NCBI GenBank assembly: GCA_041617635.1
Contig: JBFJOO010000009.1
Coordinates: forward strand, 1 to 64,000
Direction of reading: 5' to 3'
Origin: JAABRB01 sp041617635
GTDB lineage: Bacteria; Pseudomonadota; Gammaproteobacteria; Burkholderiales; SG8-39
Length of the DNA: 64,000 bases
How positions within the stretch are numbered: position 1 is the first letter of the stretch; every line of letters begins with the position of its first letter. Shown one piece after another: positions 60,614 to 64,000 of the stretch. Both the position numbers and the translations under genes were made by a program. A model generated the notes under the pieces. It had not been told where the DNA came from. It saw only the letters and a list, made by a program, of their open reading frames with translations, and did no database searches.

Positions 60614-62689
60614 CTACTTGAGCAGCCGTTCGAAGAATCCCCCGATGCCGCCCGTCGCCGGCTGCCCCGCGCCCTGGCCACCCGAGGTGCCCCCCGCCGG
60701 AGTGCGGCCGTTGCGCAAGGCGGTCTCGCACGGCGCCTTCATCGTCGCCTGGTCAAAGAGGCCTTTGGCAAGCAGCGACAGCCCGCCGGTTATGACGCCG
60801 ATCCCGATCTGTGCCGCGGTGCCCGCGGCGCCCGCGATGTCCACGCCAACGGAGGGATTCGCGAGCGTGCCTTCCACCTTGACGAGATTCGCCAGCCCGC
60901 CGACGCCGATGCCTCGCTTCGCGTGTGGCCGGATGCTCAGGTCGAGCGTCTCGTCAGCGAGCTTGACCGTGCCGGCCATCGCGATGCCGACCTGGTCCGT
61001 TTCGATCGCCACGGTGCGGTCGATGGTCACCACGCCGTTGTTCACCGGCACGTTGATCACCGCGCACTCGATCTGGGTGTATTGCTGCGTCTTGCGCAAC
61101 GGGTTCACCGCATTTAGCACCTGGGCAACGATGTTCACGCCCGCGCGATCGAGCACCCGGTTCCGTGTGCGGGCCGGCCCGGTGACCATTCTCACGTGCC
61201 CGTCCAGCGCGGCGGCAAGCGCTGCGGGAGACGCGCCGACCGACCGGAGCTCGGCCTTGATCTCGGTCGGACCGCCGGTGATGAGGTCGCCCTGGCCGAG
61301 CGCGGCCATCATCTTTCCCAGATCGATGTTGCTGCCGGCCGCGTCGACGCTGAACCGCGCGCGGCTTGCACCCGAGGCGTCCAGCGTCCCGGCGAGCGTC
61401 GCGTCGCCGCCGCCCATCCGCATCGCGACCGACCGGGTCTCGAGCTTGCCGCGACTGAGCGCGAGCCGGCCGCGCACCGCTTCGAACAGCAGCGCCGGCG
61501 GCAGCACCAGACGGTCGACCTTGAGCTCGACGTCCGCGTCGAAGGCGTTGAGCGTGCCGAGTGGCAGGGGATCGTTCGAGAAGACCCGACCGGACGCGCG
61601 GCTCGGCTCGCGCGCCTTCGCGACCGGCTTGCGCAGCTCGAGCAGATCGATCACGGGAGCGACGACGGTGGCGGAGATCATGGGCCGGGTACCGGACAGG
61701 TCGACCTTGACGGCTCCCGATGCGGTGCTCTTGCCCATCGAGAGCTGCAAGCTCTCGAAGGCATGCACCCGCATGGCGCTCTTGATCTCGCCCGCCAGCG
61801 TGATCGGCGGGAGGCCGGGAATGGATTCCCCGGCGAGCTTCGCAAGCGCTTCCGATTCGGGGACGTCGGCGCGGAACTGGAGCGCGAGATGCGCCCCCGT
61901 CGGCGGGAAGCCGACGCGCCCCGACGCAGCGAACGTCGCGCCCGCGATCCTTGCCTCGACCTTGACGCCGAGCGGTTCCCCCACGCTGAGCGTTTGAACG
62001 ATCAGGTCGTCCGTCGTACCGTTGAGCGCAACCGGAACGCCATCGACCGACGCTCTCACGAGTATCTCCCGCCCCCGCAGACCCAGTGGACGGATGTGCG
62101 CCTCGTCAAAGGTCAGGCGCCGGGTCTTCCTGGTTTTTCCCGAGCGGTACTGGACGATGCCCTTGGTGATGCGGACGGCACTCAGATCCACGGCCAGGCC
62201 ACTGGTCTTCGAAGTTGGGTCGGACTGTTTCTGCGCTTCGGACCGGGCGACCACCCAGTTTCCCAGGCCCTTCGCGTTAGTCTCGAGGAACACATCAGGC
62301 CCGACGACGTCGAGCTTGAGCCGCACATCCCCGATCAGGAGCGGGAGTGGCGCGGCACGGACTTCGACGCGCTTTGCCTTGATCATTTCGGGCCGCGAGC
62401 CCCATGGCGCATTGGAAAGACTCACTCCGTCGACGATGATCCGCGGCGGCAGGATGCCGACTTCGACGTTTCCGTCCACCTTGAGCGTCCGACCCGTGGC
62501 CGCCTGCACCTCGGCCGCGGCAAGCGCGACGTACTTGTTCCAGTCGACGAGGGACAGCGCCACGAATGCACCGACCAGCAGCACGACGGCGGCAATCGCG
62601 ACCCCGATCAATACGCGCGGCCATATGCGACCAATCTGGCTGCCCCGTGGATGCGTAGGGGCTCTCGCGTAGGCGCGAAACGGCTTCAT
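60614..62689 (-). CDS. AsmA family protein
   Basis: The ATG at 62689 gives 691 residues; an in-frame ATG at 62725 would add 12 residues. A single N-terminal helix (VLIGVAIAAVVLLVGAFVAL) is followed by the AsmA start VDWNKYVALAAAEVQAATGRTLKVDG, then repeating beta-strands of the N-terminal chorein-like and C-terminal AsmA domain near residues 430-650. AsmA-like proteins help move lipids or control outer-membrane assembly. Downstream of a VanZ-like gene, but not clearly in one operon with it. Confidence 0.88.
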   Translation of the reverse strand: MKPFRAYARAPTHPRGSQIGRIWPRVLIGVAIAAVVLLVGAFVALSLVDWNKYVALAAAEVQAATGRTLKVDGNVEVGILPPRIIVDGVSLSNAPWGSRPEMIKAKRVEVRAAPLPLLIGDVRLKLDVVGPDVFLETNAKGLGNWVVARSEAQKQSDPTSKTSGLAVDLSAVRITKGIVQYRSGKTRKTRRLTFDEAHIRPLGLRGREILVRASVDGVPVALNGTTDDLIVQTLSVGEPLGVKVEARIAGATFAASGRVGFPPTGAHLALQFRADVPESEALAKLAGESIPGLPPITLAGEIKSAMRVHAFESLQLSMGKSTASGAVKVDLSGTRPMISATVVAPVIDLLELRKPVAKAREPSRASGRVFSNDPLPLGTLNAFDADVELKVDRLVLPPALLFEAVRGRLALSRGKLETRSVAMRMGGGDATLAGTLDASGASRARFSVDAAGSNIDLGKMMAALGQGDLITGGPTEIKAELRSVGASPAALAAALDGHVRMVTGPARTRNRVLDRAGVNIVAQVLNAVNPLRKTQQYTQIECAVINVPVNNGVVTIDRTVAIETDQVGIAMAGTVKLADETLDLSIRPHAKRGIGVGGLANLVKVEGTLANPSVGVDIAGAAGTAAQIGIGVITGGLSLLAKGLFDQATMKAPCETALRNGRTPAGGTSGGQGAGQPATGGIGGFFERLLK

Positions 62690-62769
62690 CGCGCCGATTT
62701 TCGTCTCCGCACCGGGCCATGCCAAGCGCGCATTGGCCGCGTAAGCGGCCTATTGCTCCCGGATGCTGC

Positions 62770-63861
62770 CTATTGCGCGGATTTGGCCGCCGGTGCGCTC
62801 TCGCGGCGTCCTGCGACGAGGAGCAAGTAGACGAGGGCCGCGAAGGGCCAGAGCGTCGAGACGATACGCGTCAAGCCGTTGAAGTTGAGAAAGTGCCCCT
62901 GCCGCCAGACCTGCAGGGAGTTTGCGAGATACGGGTTCTCCGGCGCGACGTTGACGAGCACGGTCGCCGCCATCAGCAGCACGCCGGCGAGCGCGATCGC
63001 GGTACGGCGCGAGAGAAACATCGCCGGGATGGAGAGGGCGAGCCCGATCGCGCCGCCCCAGAGCGCGCCGGGCGTGAGCCACGCGAACATGTCGGCCGGG
63101 CGAAACAGCGCCCCGAACGCCGCGGAACGGACGAGGCATGCCGTCACGAGCAGCACGAGCAGCAACCGCCAGCGTTCCGCGCGATTCGGCATGAGGGCAC
63201 CGGTGAGCAGCGCCGTGGCGACCAGGTTCGCGGCCGTGACGGTACCCTCGATGCGCACGAAGAGCTCGGCCGGGTGCAGCGTCGACGGCAGCGACTCGAA
63301 GAGATCGCGCAGATCGCCGTTGCCGAACAGCAGCGTCTCGGGATTGAGCAGCGCGAACAGCCAGAGCCCGATCAGCATCAGCCCGAGATCGGTCTGCCGG
63401 CCCGGGTGAAAGAGCTTGTCGCGCAGCGCGTAGAGTCCGCCGTGCCGTGCGAGCCAGCGCGCAATCACCACTCCCGCAAACGCGCCGATCGCCGCGCCGA
63501 GGGCGTTCGCCGCGAAGTCGACATTGGATTCGATTCGGTTGGGCAGATAGGTCTGCAGCGCTTCCATCGCGAACGAAAGCGCGGCGCCCCCGAGCGTCGC
63601 TGCGAGCCATGCCGGTGCGCCCGCGAGGCGCGGCGCCACCGCGAGCACCCCGAGGAGGCCGAGCGGGGTGTATGCGATGACGTTCGCCGCGATGTCGAAA
63701 CCGGTAACGTAGAGTGGCCAGGGCGCGGTCACGAACTCGAATGGACCCGTGCCCGGGTTGCGCCAACCGGTGACGCGATGCAGGCTGCCGTAGACCACGA
63801 GCAGCACATAAGCCGCGAGCAAGTACCGCGCGAGGGGCGAAGGACGCGCGTCGGGGCGCAT
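62770..63861 (-). CDS. VanZ-like family membrane protein
   Basis: This 363-residue protein has about ten hydrophobic segments. The VanZ core is seen as FDIAANVIAYTPLGLLGVL, SFAMEALQTYLPNRIESNVDFAANALGAAIG, with the conserved DxxxN region. VanZ-like proteins are found near surface polymer and antibiotic-resistance genes, but their biochemical role is unclear. The C-terminal part is longer than the short VanZ form. Confidence 0.85.
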   Translation of the reverse strand: MRPDARPSPLARYLLAAYVLLVVYGSLHRVTGWRNPGTGPFEFVTAPWPLYVTGFDIAANVIAYTPLGLLGVLAVAPRLAGAPAWLAATLGGAALSFAMEALQTYLPNRIESNVDFAANALGAAIGAFAGVVIARWLARHGGLYALRDKLFHPGRQTDLGLMLIGLWLFALLNPETLLFGNGDLRDLFESLPSTLHPAELFVRIEGTVTAANLVATALLTGALMPNRAERWRLLLVLLVTACLVRSAAFGALFRPADMFAWLTPGALWGGAIGLALSIPAMFLSRRTAIALAGVLLMAATVLVNVAPENPYLANSLQVWRQGHFLNFNGLTRIVSTLWPFAALVYLLLVAGRRESAPAAKSAQ

Positions 63862-63907
63862 GGCGTCGCGATTGTCGCATACCGCGACGGGGGAACTGCG
63901 TGGCGTT

Positions 63908-64000
63908 TTACCCTGCGTCGAGCAACGTCCGGTAGATCGTCAGATTCGACGCCTCGAAAAGCGCAAAGGTGATGCGCTCGAACTCCGGCTGCGCGGCGAG
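63908..64000 (-). CDS. 3' end of a CDS cut by the window edge, possible macro-domain protein
   Basis: The leftward frame is open from the right edge of the window to a TAA at 63908, giving 30 C-terminal residues. They include FERITFALFEASNLTIY and end RTLLDAG. The pattern resembles the last strand and helix of macro-domain (ADP-ribose-binding/hydrolase) proteins, such as YmdB. The match is short, so the call is tentative and the function may differ. Confidence 0.4.
   Translation of the reverse strand, partial: LAAQPEFERITFALFEASNLTIYRTLLDAG

Overview
The window is about 64 kb of high-GC, densely coded, chromosome-like DNA with short intergenic gaps and no rRNA, tRNA, phage, insertion sequence or CRISPR array that I could see. 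Gene content points to a Gram-negative proteobacterium, most likely a Burkholderiales-like betaproteobacterium. The evidence is a TRAP transporter, RND efflux with an outer-membrane channel, several lipoproteins, AsmA, the UbiB/DUF6781 pair, molybdenum hydroxylase genes and high GC. The species cannot be named from this evidence.

Layout. Positions 1-7.9 kb hold a secreted fasciclin protein, a stand-alone molybdenum-cofactor-sulfurase-like PLP enzyme, a flavin-dependent hydroxylase, a variant QueC-like ATPase, two tandem SMR exporters and small envelope proteins. Positions 7.9-10.7 kb hold an MBOAT/SGNH O-acetylation pair. Positions 10.8-16.5 kb form a redox island. An 881-residue membrane protein fuses Fe-S, ferredoxin and NAD(P)H/FAD reductase domains, a cyclic-nucleotide-binding domain protein lies just upstream of it, and a divergent octaheme cytochrome carries TPR repeats. 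Positions 16.5-21.6 kb hold an FAD monooxygenase, UbiB kinase, a DUF6781 protein, a VOC protein and a WYL regulator. Positions 21.8-25.7 kb are a three-subunit molybdenum hydroxylase operon. Positions 25.7-31.6 kb hold a TGS GTPase, a cysteine-synthase homologue, a DUF1993 protein, a TauD dioxygenase, a TIR-like protein and a convergent unknown 536-residue protein.

Positions 31.8-41.3 kb hold GlgX, a PuuE-like deacetylase, two bicupin proteins and a TRAP transporter with an NtrC-like site in front of it, then a TauE/SafE permease. Positions 41.4-45.4 kb hold a GMC oxidoreductase and an ArsR-SRPBCC-DUF899-GST operon with an operator over the start codon. Positions 45.4-52 kb form a carbon/energy block: PPK2, divergent from phosphoketolase, beta-phosphoglucomutase and a GH65 phosphorylase. 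Positions 52.1-58 kb encode an RND tripartite pump, followed by acetate kinase, which can use the acetyl phosphate made by the phosphoketolase. The window ends with a glycine-zipper lipoprotein, an orphan amino-acid-type binding protein, AsmA, a VanZ protein and the 3' end of a possible macro-domain gene.

The less ordinary parts are the redox island at 10.8-16.5 kb, the MOCOS-like sulfurase, the QueC-like protein with an altered PP-loop, the TIR-like gene, and the apparently leaderless ArsR transcript. No complete new system can be proven from sequence alone.
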